Below are positions 26,648 to 34,896 of a stretch of 64,000 nucleotides of DNA, piece after piece; position 1 is the stretch's first letter; every line of letters begins with the position of its first letter. The translations under genes were made by a program, and so were the position numbers. The notes beneath the pieces were generated by a model. That model ran no database searches, was not told the origin of the DNA, and saw nothing but the letters and a program-made list of their open reading frames with translations. This stretch comes from Nitrospira sp. UBA6493 (GTDB lineage: Bacteria > Nitrospirota > Nitrospiria > Nitrospirales > Nitrospiraceae), in the NCBI GenBank assembly GCA_002435325.1, contig DJMJ01000016.1, positions 1-64,000 on the forward strand, given 5' to 3'.

Positions 26648-27436
26648 TCAGTGATAGGATTCGGAATCGCTGGGGAACGTGCCTCGCTCCACGTCTTCCT
26701 TAAACTGTCGAAGCGCCTGAAGCGCGTCGGCTTTCAGGTGCGCATAGGGCCTGACAAATTTCGGCACGAAGTCGTCAAACATTCCGAGTAAATCGTAGAC
26801 GACCAGCACTTGTCCATCGCAATGAGGACCGGCCCCGATGCCGATGGTTGGAATCGAAACCGCCGCCGTGATCGCCTTAGCCAGCGAGACGGGAACAGCT
26901 TCCAGCACAATGGCGAACGCGCCCGCCGCCTCCAGCGCTTTGGCATCCGCCAGGAGAGCCTTCGCGCGATCCTTTGCCTTGCCCTGCACTTTATAGCCGC
27001 CATATTGATTCACCGACTGCGGCGTCATCCCGAGATGGCCCATGACAGGAATGCCGACCGCCGTCATCGCCGCTACCCGGTCGGCCATCGGCCGCCCCCC
27101 TTCGAGCTTTACCGCATGGGCGCCGGCTTGAATCAAGCGCCCGGCGTTCCGCAACGCCTCTTCCTGGCTGGCTTGGTAGGACATGAAGGGCATATCCCCA
27201 ATCACCAGCGCCTGCGTGGCGGCACCGGCTACCAGCTTGGTGTGATACAGCATGTCATCCATAGTGACAGACAGGGTGTTGGCCTGGCCTTGCACGACCA
27301 CACCCAGTGAATCGCCCACTAGAATAGCATTGATCCCGGCCTGCTCAAGGATGCGGGTGAACAGCGCGTCATAGGCCGTCACGACCACCAGCCGTTTCCG
27401 CTGACGCTTGTGCTGTTGGAATTCAGGAATGGTCAT
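26648..27436 (-). CDS. panB: 3-methyl-2-oxobutanoate hydroxymethyltransferase
   Basis: A 262-residue PanB. It transfers a one-carbon unit from methylene-THF to 2-oxoisovalerate to make ketopantoate, the first step to pantothenate and CoA. Family signatures are VTAYDALFTRILEQAG, VGDSLGVVVQG and GIGAGPHCDGQVLV. The ATG at 27436 shares its A with the metF stop (TGATG), which implies translational coupling, and fits the family's start; the longer frame to 27514 is rejected. Together with folD and metF it forms a folate-use cluster. Confidence 0.95.
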   Translation of the reverse strand: MTIPEFQQHKRQRKRLVVVTAYDALFTRILEQAGINAILVGDSLGVVVQGQANTLSVTMDDMLYHTKLVAGAATQALVIGDMPFMSYQASQEEALRNAGRLIQAGAHAVKLEGGRPMADRVAAMTAVGIPVMGHLGMTPQSVNQYGGYKVQGKAKDRAKALLADAKALEAAGAFAIVLEAVPVSLAKAITAAVSIPTIGIGAGPHCDGQVLVVYDLLGMFDDFVPKFVRPYAHLKADALQALRQFKEDVERGTFPSDSESYH

Positions 27437-28323
27437 CAGCCGAGCTGTGCCTGAGTAATGATGTCCGCCAGTCGATGGGTGGCCTTGATCGCCATGATAT
27501 GAACGCCGTCGCAATACGGCCGCACGGCATTGATCGTCCTCACCGCGATCTCCACGCCGACATCCTCGGATTTTGGTCCGGCGGCCTTCAGTTCATCAAT
27601 CATCTGCTGGGGGACCGACACGCCGGGAATATTAGCGTTCATGAACTCCGCCATCTTGTGGTTGCGCAGCACGAGAATCCCGGCCAGCACTTTAACCTTG
27701 TACGGCCGCACCGCCGTCATGAAGCTCGCAAACTGGTCGGGGTTATAGATCGCCTGAGTTTGAAAGAACTGGGCCCCCGCTTTGACTTTGACCTCGAACT
27801 TGGCCAGCATCGGCCCGAGCGGGTCGGCCTCGGGCGTCACCGCCGCTCCGATCGTAAAATCGGTTGATCCATCTAACTTGTTGCCCGCCATGTCCCGGCC
27901 ATTATTCAGCCCCTGTACCAGTTGCATCACTTGGACGGAATCCAGATCGTAGACCGGCTTAGCCTCTTTGTGGTCCCCCACGGTCGGATAGTCGCCGGTC
28001 AGGCAGAGAATGTTGCGGATACCCAGCATATGGGCGCCCATGAGATCCGACTGCATGGCGATCCGATTCCGGTCCCGGCAGGTCAGCTGCATCACCGGAT
28101 CGTGTCCCATCTCATACAGCAGGCGACAGACCGGCAGCGACCCGGCACGAACCACGGCCGCCGTGTTGTCGGTCACATTCACGCCATGGACACGCCCCAC
28201 GAGCTGCTTGGCGTTGTCCAATACTCCGGAGATATTCGTTCCCTTCGGCGGGTTGTACTCGACCGTGACAGCAAACTGTCCTGAATCCAGCACCTCTTTC
28301 AGCCGTCGCGGTTCCTTACCCAT
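27436..28323 (-). CDS. metF: Methylenetetrahydrofolate reductase
   Basis: A 295-residue FAD-dependent TIM-barrel enzyme reducing 5,10-methylene-THF to 5-methyl-THF for methionine synthesis. VEYNPPKGTNISG, GHDPVMQLTCRDRNR and ILCLTGDYPTVGDH are typical, as is AQFFQTQAIYNPDQF. Length equals the single-domain bacterial MetF; the Cys-rich C-terminal domain of some relatives is absent but encoded separately at 24539-24787. AAGGAGAGG lies ahead of the ATG. A 168-base gap to folD holds no gene. Confidence 0.93.
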   Translation of the reverse strand: MGKEPRRLKEVLDSGQFAVTVEYNPPKGTNISGVLDNAKQLVGRVHGVNVTDNTAAVVRAGSLPVCRLLYEMGHDPVMQLTCRDRNRIAMQSDLMGAHMLGIRNILCLTGDYPTVGDHKEAKPVYDLDSVQVMQLVQGLNNGRDMAGNKLDGSTDFTIGAAVTPEADPLGPMLAKFEVKVKAGAQFFQTQAIYNPDQFASFMTAVRPYKVKVLAGILVLRNHKMAEFMNANIPGVSVPQQMIDELKAAGPKSEDVGVEIAVRTINAVRPYCDGVHIMAIKATHRLADIITQAQLG

Positions 28324-28491
28324 TCAACAGCCCTCTCCTTTGCCGCTTTTCTTTTCTCTCTTCACCAATCGGGCATGGCACGTCGTGGGTTCTCCTCCGC
28401 GCATGCACCGAGCACCGTCCTTGATCGAGACTATGATCATTCCCGTGTGCGCGGGGTGCGAGCAAAGAATCCGCGACGCGCCATGCCCGCG

Positions 28492-29352
28492 TCACTTCAT
28501 GCCCGCCATTCTCTTCGCCGACTCCACGGTATTGTCCAACAACATGGCAATCGTCATCGGGCCGACGCCACCAGGAACGGGACTGATCCATCCGGCCTTC
28601 TGGCTCACGGCCTCGAAATCGACATCGCCACACAGCTTCCCGTCGGTCCATCGATTGGTGCCTACATCGATCACGACGGCTCCTTCTTTCACCATGTCCG
28701 CCGTCACAAACTTGGCCTTCCCAATCGCAACCAGCAGCAGATCCGCCTCACGGCAGACGGAGGCGATATCCTTGGTCTTGGAATGGCAAATGGTCACCGT
28801 CGCGTTGCGCTGCAACAACATGAGCGCCAGCGGCTTGCCCACAATATTGCTGCGGCCTAACACGACCGCCCGCTTCCCTTCAATAGCGATTCCGGTGGAT
28901 TCCAACATCTTGATCACACCCTTCGGAGTGCAGGCTTCGAAGACCGGATTCCCCTCGACCAGCCGGCCGAAATTATAGGGATGGAACCCATCGGCATCCT
29001 TGTCCGGCGACACGGCCTCAAGCACAACCCGACTCTCGATGTGCTTGGGAAGCGGAAGCTGAACCAAGATTCCGTGAATCTTGGGATCCGCGTTCATCTT
29101 CTCAATCAAAGACAACAACTCTGCTTGTGTTGTGCTGGCAGGTAACTTGTGGTCATCGATATAGATGCCGGCAGCGTCGCAGGCTTTTTGTTTGCTCTTC
29201 ACATACTGATGTGAGGCGGGATCGTCGCCGACAAGAATCGTCGCCAAACCCGGCTTCATCCCTGTTTTTGCCAATACGGCGGCTGACTCCACCGCAAGGC
29301 GGTCACGAACTTGCTGTGCCAAGGCCTTCCCGTCAATGAGTCGTGCTCCCAC
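28492..29352 (-). CDS. folD: Bifunctional methylene-THF dehydrogenase/methenyl-THF cyclohydrolase
   Basis: A 286-residue FolD that interconverts methylene-, methenyl- and formyl-THF. The substrate-site Lys lies in YVKSKQKACDAAGI, and VLGRSNIVGKPLALML and TVTICHSKT mark the NADP domain. A GTG at 29352 is chosen because GGGAGGG lies five bases ahead and VGARLIDGK is the usual first strand; a TTG seven codons upstream is less likely. It feeds methylene-THF to the next two genes. Confidence 0.94.
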   Translation of the reverse strand: MGARLIDGKALAQQVRDRLAVESAAVLAKTGMKPGLATILVGDDPASHQYVKSKQKACDAAGIYIDDHKLPASTTQAELLSLIEKMNADPKIHGILVQLPLPKHIESRVVLEAVSPDKDADGFHPYNFGRLVEGNPVFEACTPKGVIKMLESTGIAIEGKRAVVLGRSNIVGKPLALMLLQRNATVTICHSKTKDIASVCREADLLLVAIGKAKFVTADMVKEGAVVIDVGTNRWTDGKLCGDVDFEAVSQKAGWISPVPGGVGPMTIAMLLDNTVESAKRMAGMK

Positions 29353-29397
29353 AATTTCCCTCCCTGAATTCAAGCGGTTGGCTAGAAAACCGTTGGC

Positions 29398-29427
29398 ACC
29401 TTAGCAGGGCATTTTTATGCAAGTCAA
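29398..29427 (-). promoter_or_regulatory. Promoter of folD
   Basis: Minus strand TTGACT (29427-29422), an 18-nt spacer and TAAGGT (29403-29398). Start near 29391, with a leader of about 40 nt. Confidence 0.55.
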
Positions 29428-29484
29428 CGTTCTGATTCGCGCTGTACGGGGAACGGGGGAAAGAGCACGAACGCGCCCTGTTCC

Positions 29485-29514
29485 TTGACAGGCTCTTCCG
29501 CCGTTCGCTACGAT
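29485..29514 (+). promoter_or_regulatory. Promoter of the NHL-repeat gene pair
   Basis: TTGACA (29485-29490), an 18-nt spacer and TACGAT (29509-29514). Start near 29521. It diverges from the folD promoter. Confidence 0.6.
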
Positions 29515-29546
29515 GCAATCCAATCCTCTTACATGATGATCCAACC

Positions 29547-30563
29547 TTGAACAGCCGTCCAACCGGGTACAGTCGATCGAACAGCCTCCTTGCGGCCACC
29601 GTGATCGCAAGCGGCTTGTTCATGTGGCCAGCCGCCTCGCATGCCGCCCAGGTGACCGGCTTGGAGTCGCCCAACAGCTTTGTCGGCGATCCGCAGGGCA
29701 AAGAGTTTTTCATCTCCAATATCAATGGCGAACCGGAGGCCCGTGACAACAACGGGTTTATTACGAAAGTCGACGCCGAAGGCAAAGTGCTGAACCTCAA
29801 GTTCATTCAGGGCGGAATTTCGGACATGATGCTGCATGCTCCCAAAGGCATGGCGCTCGTCGCAAACATCCTCTATATCGCCGATCTCGATCAACTCAAG
29901 GGATTTGACAAAGCCACAGGGAAATCCCTGGTCACAATTTCCTTTCCGCCTCAACCGACAAAGATGCCCGTTTCGCTGACCGATGTCACAGCCGGACCAA
30001 ACGGCATCCTGTATGCCTCCGATCAATCCAGCAATACAATTTACCGGATCGATTCGACTGCCAACCACAAAGTGAGCCTGCTGATACATGACGAGCGCCT
30101 GGCCGGACCGGCGGGCATCGCGGTCCATCCGCGAACCGGCCATATCATTGCCGTCAGTTGGGAGAAGGGCAAGATTCTGGAGATCACCCCAGACGGACAG
30201 CTGACCGAACTTGTCTCGAACGGCTTCTTTACCAGCCGTTTCCAGAATCTGAGCGGCGTGGACTTCGATCGCTGGGGCAACATGTATGTGTCGGATTTCA
30301 CCAAAGGGAAAATCTGGCGGATGACCCGCGACAACCATTTTCAAGTCATCGCGGAATATCTCCCCGCCCCCGCGGACATCAGCATTGATCGCGCCAACAA
30401 TCTCATTCTCGTCCCCTACCATTATGCCCATACCGCCGAGATCAACGGCTTGGAAGCGCCCTCGGAGGGCAAGAGCCGCGATACCCGTCGGACCCTCGCC
30501 GATTATGGATTCGGCGCGGCGGGGCCGCCCACGACTGCAGCGGAAGGATCGCCCAAGAAATGA
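29547..30563 (+). CDS. Secreted NHL-repeat beta-propeller protein
   Basis: A 338-residue protein with a Sec signal peptide (hydrophobic LLAATVIASGLFMW, likely cut after SHAA). The mature part has repeated NHL/SMP-30-like blades such as GPNGILYASDQSSNTIYRID and DRWGNMYVSDFTKGKIWRM, giving a beta-propeller of probably six blades outside the cytoplasm. No catalytic residues can be named. The start is a TTG; the only nearby ATG (29533) opens a five-codon frame whose TGA overlaps that TTG. The next gene overlaps its stop by four bases (ATGA). Confidence 0.75.
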   Translation: MNSRPTGYSRSNSLLAATVIASGLFMWPAASHAAQVTGLESPNSFVGDPQGKEFFISNINGEPEARDNNGFITKVDAEGKVLNLKFIQGGISDMMLHAPKGMALVANILYIADLDQLKGFDKATGKSLVTISFPPQPTKMPVSLTDVTAGPNGILYASDQSSNTIYRIDSTANHKVSLLIHDERLAGPAGIAVHPRTGHIIAVSWEKGKILEITPDGQLTELVSNGFFTSRFQNLSGVDFDRWGNMYVSDFTKGKIWRMTRDNHFQVIAEYLPAPADISIDRANNLILVPYHYAHTAEINGLEAPSEGKSRDTRRTLADYGFGAAGPPTTAAEGSPKK

Positions 30564-31261
30564 GCCAGTGTCTCTATTGCAAGCAACGCAAAGGCAAGCG
30601 CCCCTGCCCAGCCCTGGGCGGGCTCATCTGTAATTCCTGTTGCGGCGAACATCGCCTCGTGCGCGTCAACTGCCCCGCCGACTGCGTCTACCTCGACAGC
30701 GGCAGCGACTATCAGCAGAAGCGCCTGGGCGAACAGTTCATGCCTGTGCGGCGGGATTTTTACCGGGAACTCAGTGAATTCGGGGGAGAGCAGGCCGTGG
30801 CGCTCTTCAACCTGGTCGAAGTGATTACCTTCAGCTTCTTCCAGGGGCGGCGGGACGGACAGGACGCCGAAGTGATCGCGGCCATCCAAGGTCTTCGCCG
30901 CACACTTAGCCCTTTGCATGTGCCGTCGGCGCCCATGCCGGTCTTCGCGGAGCACTTAATCAAGGAATACGAGACGTTCAAAAAGCAGAACCCGAAACAG
31001 ATCGCCGACTCCTCCAACGCGCCGGAGATCCTCGACCGCGCCGTCAAATTCGTGTCGGATTTTTCAGGGAAGGATTTTCAGTCCCGGCGATTCGTCAGCG
31101 GGCTGATCGGCTATGTCAGCACCTATCATCCCCAGATCGCGGATCACTTGAAGAAAAAACATGAACCGGGGCACATCGTGCTCCCCGGCCAATCGTTCAT
31201 GCCTCCGCCCGCTGCTCAGCCCCATGAGCATGGGCCGGAATGCCAGCACCATCACCACTGA
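30560..31261 (+). CDS. Hypothetical protein with N-terminal Cys cluster and His-rich tail
   Basis: A 233-residue protein of no recognised family. Residues 1-45 hold eight cysteines (CLYCKQRKGKRPC, ICNSCCGEH, NCPADCVYL), probably a zinc-binding module. A helical middle follows, then a tail ending HEHGPECQHHHH that could bind metal. It has no signal peptide although its coupled partner is exported. The ATGA overlap with the NHL gene implies joint translation. Its 3' end overlaps the converging PilZ gene by 65 bases. Confidence 0.65.
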   Translation: MSQCLYCKQRKGKRPCPALGGLICNSCCGEHRLVRVNCPADCVYLDSGSDYQQKRLGEQFMPVRRDFYRELSEFGGEQAVALFNLVEVITFSFFQGRRDGQDAEVIAAIQGLRRTLSPLHVPSAPMPVFAEHLIKEYETFKKQNPKQIADSSNAPEILDRAVKFVSDFSGKDFQSRRFVSGLIGYVSTYHPQIADHLKKKHEPGHIVLPGQSFMPPPAAQPHEHGPECQHHHH

Positions 31262-31622
31262 TCCAGCCGTGCGCCCTTACAAGCGGAGTCTCGTGGTGTG
31301 CTTGCGCGAGCAAGGATTCAATGTACCGCGCCAGCTGGAAGTCCGCTCCATTTGACAGCCCCACAATCTGTACCCCGATCTCCCCCTGGCGCTCCCAGCG
31401 GATCACCGCCTGATCGATGTCGATCGGTTCCTTCCCCCCCGGCACCCATATCCGCACCATCACAAACGCCCCTGGGACAAACTCACGATCCGACTGAATA
31501 CGACACCCGTTCAGCGATACATCATAAATGCGGCATCGGCTCATAGTCGTAGCCGTGACAATACAGCCTTCGCATTCCCTCTGTACGCGCCGATACATCC
31601 GACGCGTCATCCCCTCTTGCAT
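31197..31622 (-). CDS. PilZ domain protein (probable c-di-GMP receptor)
   Basis: A 141-residue cytoplasmic protein from the ATG at 31622, which has AAGGGGG about eight bases ahead; a longer frame to 31817 adds a Cys-rich stretch unlikely to be real. A PilZ domain is shown by TRRMYRRVQRECEG (the RxxxR switch) and DVSLNGCRIQSD (DxSxxG). These bind cyclic di-GMP. The target process is unknown, although pilus genes lie 13 kb away. The C-terminus overlaps the converging gene by 65 bases. Confidence 0.75.
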   Translation of the reverse strand: MQEGMTRRMYRRVQRECEGCIVTATTMSRCRIYDVSLNGCRIQSDREFVPGAFVMVRIWVPGGKEPIDIDQAVIRWERQGEIGVQIVGLSNGADFQLARYIESLLAQAHHETPLVRAHGWISGDGAGIPAHAHGAEQRAEA

Positions 31623-31833
31623 AGGACCGGCCCCCTTCATCAATAGCCAGATGACAACAAAACAAGAATACGTTGCGGGACAGGCCAATAAACATCCCGC
31701 AAAAGATCCCCCTCGAAGGTAGGGAGGGCAGACCAGCACCCTTCCCTTGCACTTTATCCTGGCCGAATAGGGGCACGCCGCTATGACCGCACAAGAAAGA
31801 GCAGGAGATTCGATCATAGGGAGTGGAATAGAT

Positions 31834-31845
31834 GGGGGGGGGGGG
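31834..31845. repeat. 12-base G homopolymer
   Basis: Twelve consecutive G in the gap between the PilZ gene and the peptidyl-prolyl isomerase gene. No coding frame or promoter spacer could be assigned to it. Confidence 0.9.
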
Positions 31846-31850
31846 CGAAC

Positions 31851-31884
31851 TGCGCTCCTCCCATCGATTTATGAGAGGAGCGCA
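31851..31884 (-). terminator. Stem-loop downstream of the peptidyl-prolyl isomerase gene
   Basis: TGCGCTCCTC / GAGGAGCGCA: a perfect 10-bp stem with a 14-nt loop, 22 bases past the stop of the minus-strand gene. It is followed in that direction by C12 rather than T, so it is an imperfect terminator candidate. The remainder of 31623-31905 shows nothing else. Confidence 0.4.
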
Positions 31885-31905
31885 TAGCCTGGCTTATCGA
31901 AACTG

Positions 31906-32529
31906 CTACTCGATGATGGTCACCGTCATGTCAATCCGGTCGTTCGGCAGGTCGCGATCGTTTCTGGGTAAATTGACAATCTTGTCAGCTACCCCGATGC
32001 CTTTGGTGACTTCACCGAAAGCGGTGTACTTCCGGTCAAGAAACCGTGAATCCTCGACGACGATGAAGAATTGGGAACCCGCCGAGTCAGGGTCGGATGC
32101 CCGGGCCATGGACACAATCCCTCGCTTGTGCGGAGTGTCGCTGAACTCCTGCTTCACGTGGATAGGATTTCCTTTTTCGTCCTTTGGTCCGCCCTGGCCA
32201 TACAATTCCTTCTTCAATGAATCCTTCGTATTGGGATCTCCCCCCTGGATCATGAATCCGGGAATCACCCGGTGAAAAATCGTTCCGTTATAGAATCCGT
32301 CTTTGGCCAGCTTAATAAAATTCTCGACATGTTTCGGAGCTATGTCGGGATAAAATTTCACCTCGATATCCCCAAACTTTGTCTTGATAATTGCGCGCGG
32401 CCCTTGAGATGCCTCGGCCTTCGCAGTGGGCGCTTTATCCGCAGCCGCCACAAGACCGCTCATCGCAAAGAATGGCAGGCAACCAGCCAATACAAGACAT
32501 CCTAGTAATCCGATAGATCGTCGCTGCAT
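31906..32529 (-). CDS. Cyclophilin-type peptidyl-prolyl cis-trans isomerase, exported
   Basis: A 207-residue folding catalyst acting outside the cytoplasm. The core shows IIKTKFGDIEVKFYPDIAPK, GTIFHRVIPGFMIQGGDP, and GSQFFIVVEDSRFLD, giving the Arg and Phe/Met of the cyclophilin active site. The N-terminus is a signal peptide. It contains LVLAGC, a possible lipobox, but a signal peptidase I site at VAAADK is also possible, so lipoprotein or periplasmic location is open. AGGAGG precedes the ATG. It has its own promoter over the rnc stop. Confidence 0.9.
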   Translation of the reverse strand: MQRRSIGLLGCLVLAGCLPFFAMSGLVAAADKAPTAKAEASQGPRAIIKTKFGDIEVKFYPDIAPKHVENFIKLAKDGFYNGTIFHRVIPGFMIQGGDPNTKDSLKKELYGQGGPKDEKGNPIHVKQEFSDTPHKRGIVSMARASDPDSAGSQFFIVVEDSRFLDRKYTAFGEVTKGIGVADKIVNLPRNDRDLPNDRIDMTVTIIE

Positions 32530-32562
32530 TATCTTCCTCCTTCTCTATTCCATAATGCGTCA

Positions 32563-32591
32563 ACTATAGCGTCCAGCCGAGCGCGCTTCAA
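32563..32591 (-). promoter_or_regulatory. Promoter of the peptidyl-prolyl isomerase gene
   Basis: Minus strand TTGAAG (32591-32586), a 17-nt spacer and TATAGT (32568-32563). It overlaps the last codons of rnc. Confidence 0.5.
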
Positions 32592-33295
32592 GGCGCCAGC
32601 CGTTCCAAAGCCTGTTGTGCCGCCATTTGCTCGGCCTCTTTTTTACTGAGCCCCTGCCCTAGCCCGGCAACAGATCCATTGACCCACACTTCAACGTCAA
32701 ACGACTTCTGATGATCCGGCCCGGTCTCTCGAACGATGTCATATTGAGGCAACTGATCATACCGCTGCTGACACCATTCCTGAAGCCGAGTCTTATAATC
32801 TTCGCCACCCGGGGTGCCCTGCTGCGCCTCGGCCTGAGCGAGTTCCTGCGCCAGCACCCCTTCCGTAAAATTCCGGCTCGCCTCCAACCCGCCGTCCAAA
32901 TAGACAGCCGCAATCACCGCCTCCAGCGCATCCGCCAAGAGGGAATTCTTTTCCCGTCCCTGCGACTGTTCTTCTCCTCGCCCAAGTCGCAAGAAAGTAC
33001 CGAGCTTCACCCGGCGCGCAGCCTGTGCCAATGATGCCTCACTGACCAGCATTGCCTTCAGCTTCGAGAGTGAGCCTTCGCTGAGGTGAGGATACCGACG
33101 CGCCAGATGGTCGCTGACAATCAAGGACAATACCGCATCGCCAAGAAACTCCAGCCGCTCGTTATGCGGGCGCACGCCCCCCTTCCGCTCGTTCACATAC
33201 GACTTGTGGGTGAGCGCCTCCTCCAGCACCGAGGGGTTGTTGAACTGATACGGGAACGGATGTGAAGAAGAGTCGGCTGGCAAAGCCGGTGTCAT
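32588..33295 (-). CDS. rnc: Ribonuclease III
   Basis: A 235-residue double-strand-specific endonuclease that processes rRNA and mRNA. The catalytic signature ERLEFLGDAVLSLIVSDHL and the second acidic site LLADALEAVIAAVYLDGG are intact. The C-terminal dsRNA-binding domain runs from DYKTRLQEWCQQ to KKEAEQMAAQQAL. It follows fabF by nine bases, the common acpP-fabF-rnc order. Confidence 0.95.
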   Translation of the reverse strand: MTPALPADSSSHPFPYQFNNPSVLEEALTHKSYVNERKGGVRPHNERLEFLGDAVLSLIVSDHLARRYPHLSEGSLSKLKAMLVSEASLAQAARRVKLGTFLRLGRGEEQSQGREKNSLLADALEAVIAAVYLDGGLEASRNFTEGVLAQELAQAEAQQGTPGGEDYKTRLQEWCQQRYDQLPQYDIVRETGPDHQKSFDVEVWVNGSVAGLGQGLSKKEAEQMAAQQALERLAP

Positions 33296-33304
33296 AATTC
33301 CGCG

Positions 33305-34555
33305 CTACGCTTCCGAACGCTTGAAGATCAGGCAGGCGTTGACGCCCCCGAACCCGAAAGAATTGGAGAGCGCGACCGTGATGGGCACCGCCCGAGCCTT
33401 GTTGGGAATATAGTCCAGATCGCAGGCCGGATCAGAATTGTCGAGATTGATCGTCGGCGGCAATATCCCGTGATGAAGCGCAAGAATGCTAAACACCGCC
33501 TCAATACCGCCGGCGGCACCAAGCAAATGCCCCGTCATCGACTTGGTCGAACTCACGGGAATCTTATAGGCCTGCTCGCCGAACACCTGTTTGATCGCCC
33601 GTGTCTCGATGGCATCCGCCATGGTGGACGTCCCATGGGCATTGATATAACCCACCTGATCCTTCGCGATCCCGGCATCTTTCAATGCCAGCTCCATGCA
33701 GCGAACGGCACCCTCACCTTCTTCAGGCGGAGCCGTGATGTGATAGGCGTCGCTATTCATGCCATAGCCGATAAGCTCGGCATAAATCCGTACCCCCCGG
33801 CGGCGCGCATGCTCGAGTTCTTCCAGCACGACAACGCCGGCGCCTTCACCGAGCACGAATCCATCCCGATCCTTATCGAATGGACGACTGGCTTTTGTGG
33901 GCTCATCGTTTCGGAACGACAGGGCCTTGGCCGCCGCAAATCCCGCCACGCCCAGCGGTGTGATCGCCGCTTCGGCGCCGCCCGCCACCATCACATCGGC
34001 ATCACCCCGCTGGATCAGCCGAAATGCATCGCCGATGCAGTGATTGCCGGTCGCGCAAGCCGTGACGGCGCACGAATTCGGTCCTTTGGCGCCGATGCGA
34101 ATCGCCACCTGGCCGGAGGCCAGATTGATGATCGTCATCGGAATAAAGAAAGGCGACACACGCCCCGGCCCTTTTTCCTTCAGGACATCGTGATAATGCT
34201 CAATCGAGCCAAGGCCGCCGATGCCCGATCCGATGTACACGCCCACCTTGGTCGCTTCTTCCGGAGCCACTTTCAGCGCCGCATCCTCCACCGCCAACTG
34301 GGCAGCGCCCACGGCATAGTGGATGAACGTGTCCATCTTCTTGATTTCTTTTTTCTCGATGAACCGGCCAGGATCGAAATCACGCACCTCACCCGCAATC
34401 TGGGCGTCATAACCGGCAGGATCAAACTTGGTAATCCGCCCGATCCCGGATTGACCGGCACAGAGCGCTGCCCAGGTTTTCTCCACACCGGTGCCCAGAG
34501 GAGTGACCAGTCCAAGACCGGTCACGACAATGCGACGTGTCGTGCGATCAGCCAT
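33305..34555 (-). CDS. fabF: 3-oxoacyl-[acyl-carrier-protein] synthase II
   Basis: A 416-residue condensing enzyme that elongates acyl-ACP with malonyl-ACP. The Cys-His-His triad is seen in VTACATGNHCIGDAF, INAHGTSTMADAIET and MTGHLLGAAGGIEAV. Length is standard. It follows acpP by 15 bases. Confidence 0.96.
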   Translation of the reverse strand: MADRTTRRIVVTGLGLVTPLGTGVEKTWAALCAGQSGIGRITKFDPAGYDAQIAGEVRDFDPGRFIEKKEIKKMDTFIHYAVGAAQLAVEDAALKVAPEEATKVGVYIGSGIGGLGSIEHYHDVLKEKGPGRVSPFFIPMTIINLASGQVAIRIGAKGPNSCAVTACATGNHCIGDAFRLIQRGDADVMVAGGAEAAITPLGVAGFAAAKALSFRNDEPTKASRPFDKDRDGFVLGEGAGVVVLEELEHARRRGVRIYAELIGYGMNSDAYHITAPPEEGEGAVRCMELALKDAGIAKDQVGYINAHGTSTMADAIETRAIKQVFGEQAYKIPVSSTKSMTGHLLGAAGGIEAVFSILALHHGILPPTINLDNSDPACDLDYIPNKARAVPITVALSNSFGFGGVNACLIFKRSEA

Positions 34556-34570
34556 AGGGGATCCGCCTGC

Positions 34571-34804
34571 TTAAGACTTCTCTTTAATGTAGTCCAACGC
34601 CTTCCCAACCGTGAGGATCTTTTCCGCATCCTCGTCGGGAATCTCGATCTCGAATTCTTCCTCGAGCGCCATCACCAGCTCAACGGTATCGAGCGAATCT
34701 GCGCCAAGATCTTCGACGAACGATGCTTCGGGGGTTACTTCATCTTCTTCAACACCGAGCTGCTCGGCAATGATCTTCTTCACGCGTTCTTCAACAGTTG
34801 CCAT
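34571..34804 (-). CDS. acpP: Acyl carrier protein
   Basis: A 77-residue acidic four-helix carrier. The phosphopantetheine Ser lies in DLGADSLDTVELVMALE. The ATG at 34804 starts MATVEERVKKIIAEQLGV, the family norm; a longer frame to 34879 is rejected. It sits between fabG and fabF. Confidence 0.97.
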   Translation of the reverse strand: MATVEERVKKIIAEQLGVEEDEVTPEASFVEDLGADSLDTVELVMALEEEFEIEIPDEDAEKILTVGKALDYIKEKS

Positions 34805-34896
34805 CGATCTGCCTACCTCCTTCCCCAATGTGACTGAACCTGCACTACAGCATGGGGATATGCCGCAGCCCAACCTCATTCAAGCCCGATTGCCAT

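Noticed and set aside
31623..31817. N-terminal extension of the PilZ protein with a hydrophobic stretch
   Set aside because: The stretch is Cys-rich and irregular, and a good ribosome site precedes the internal ATG at 31622.
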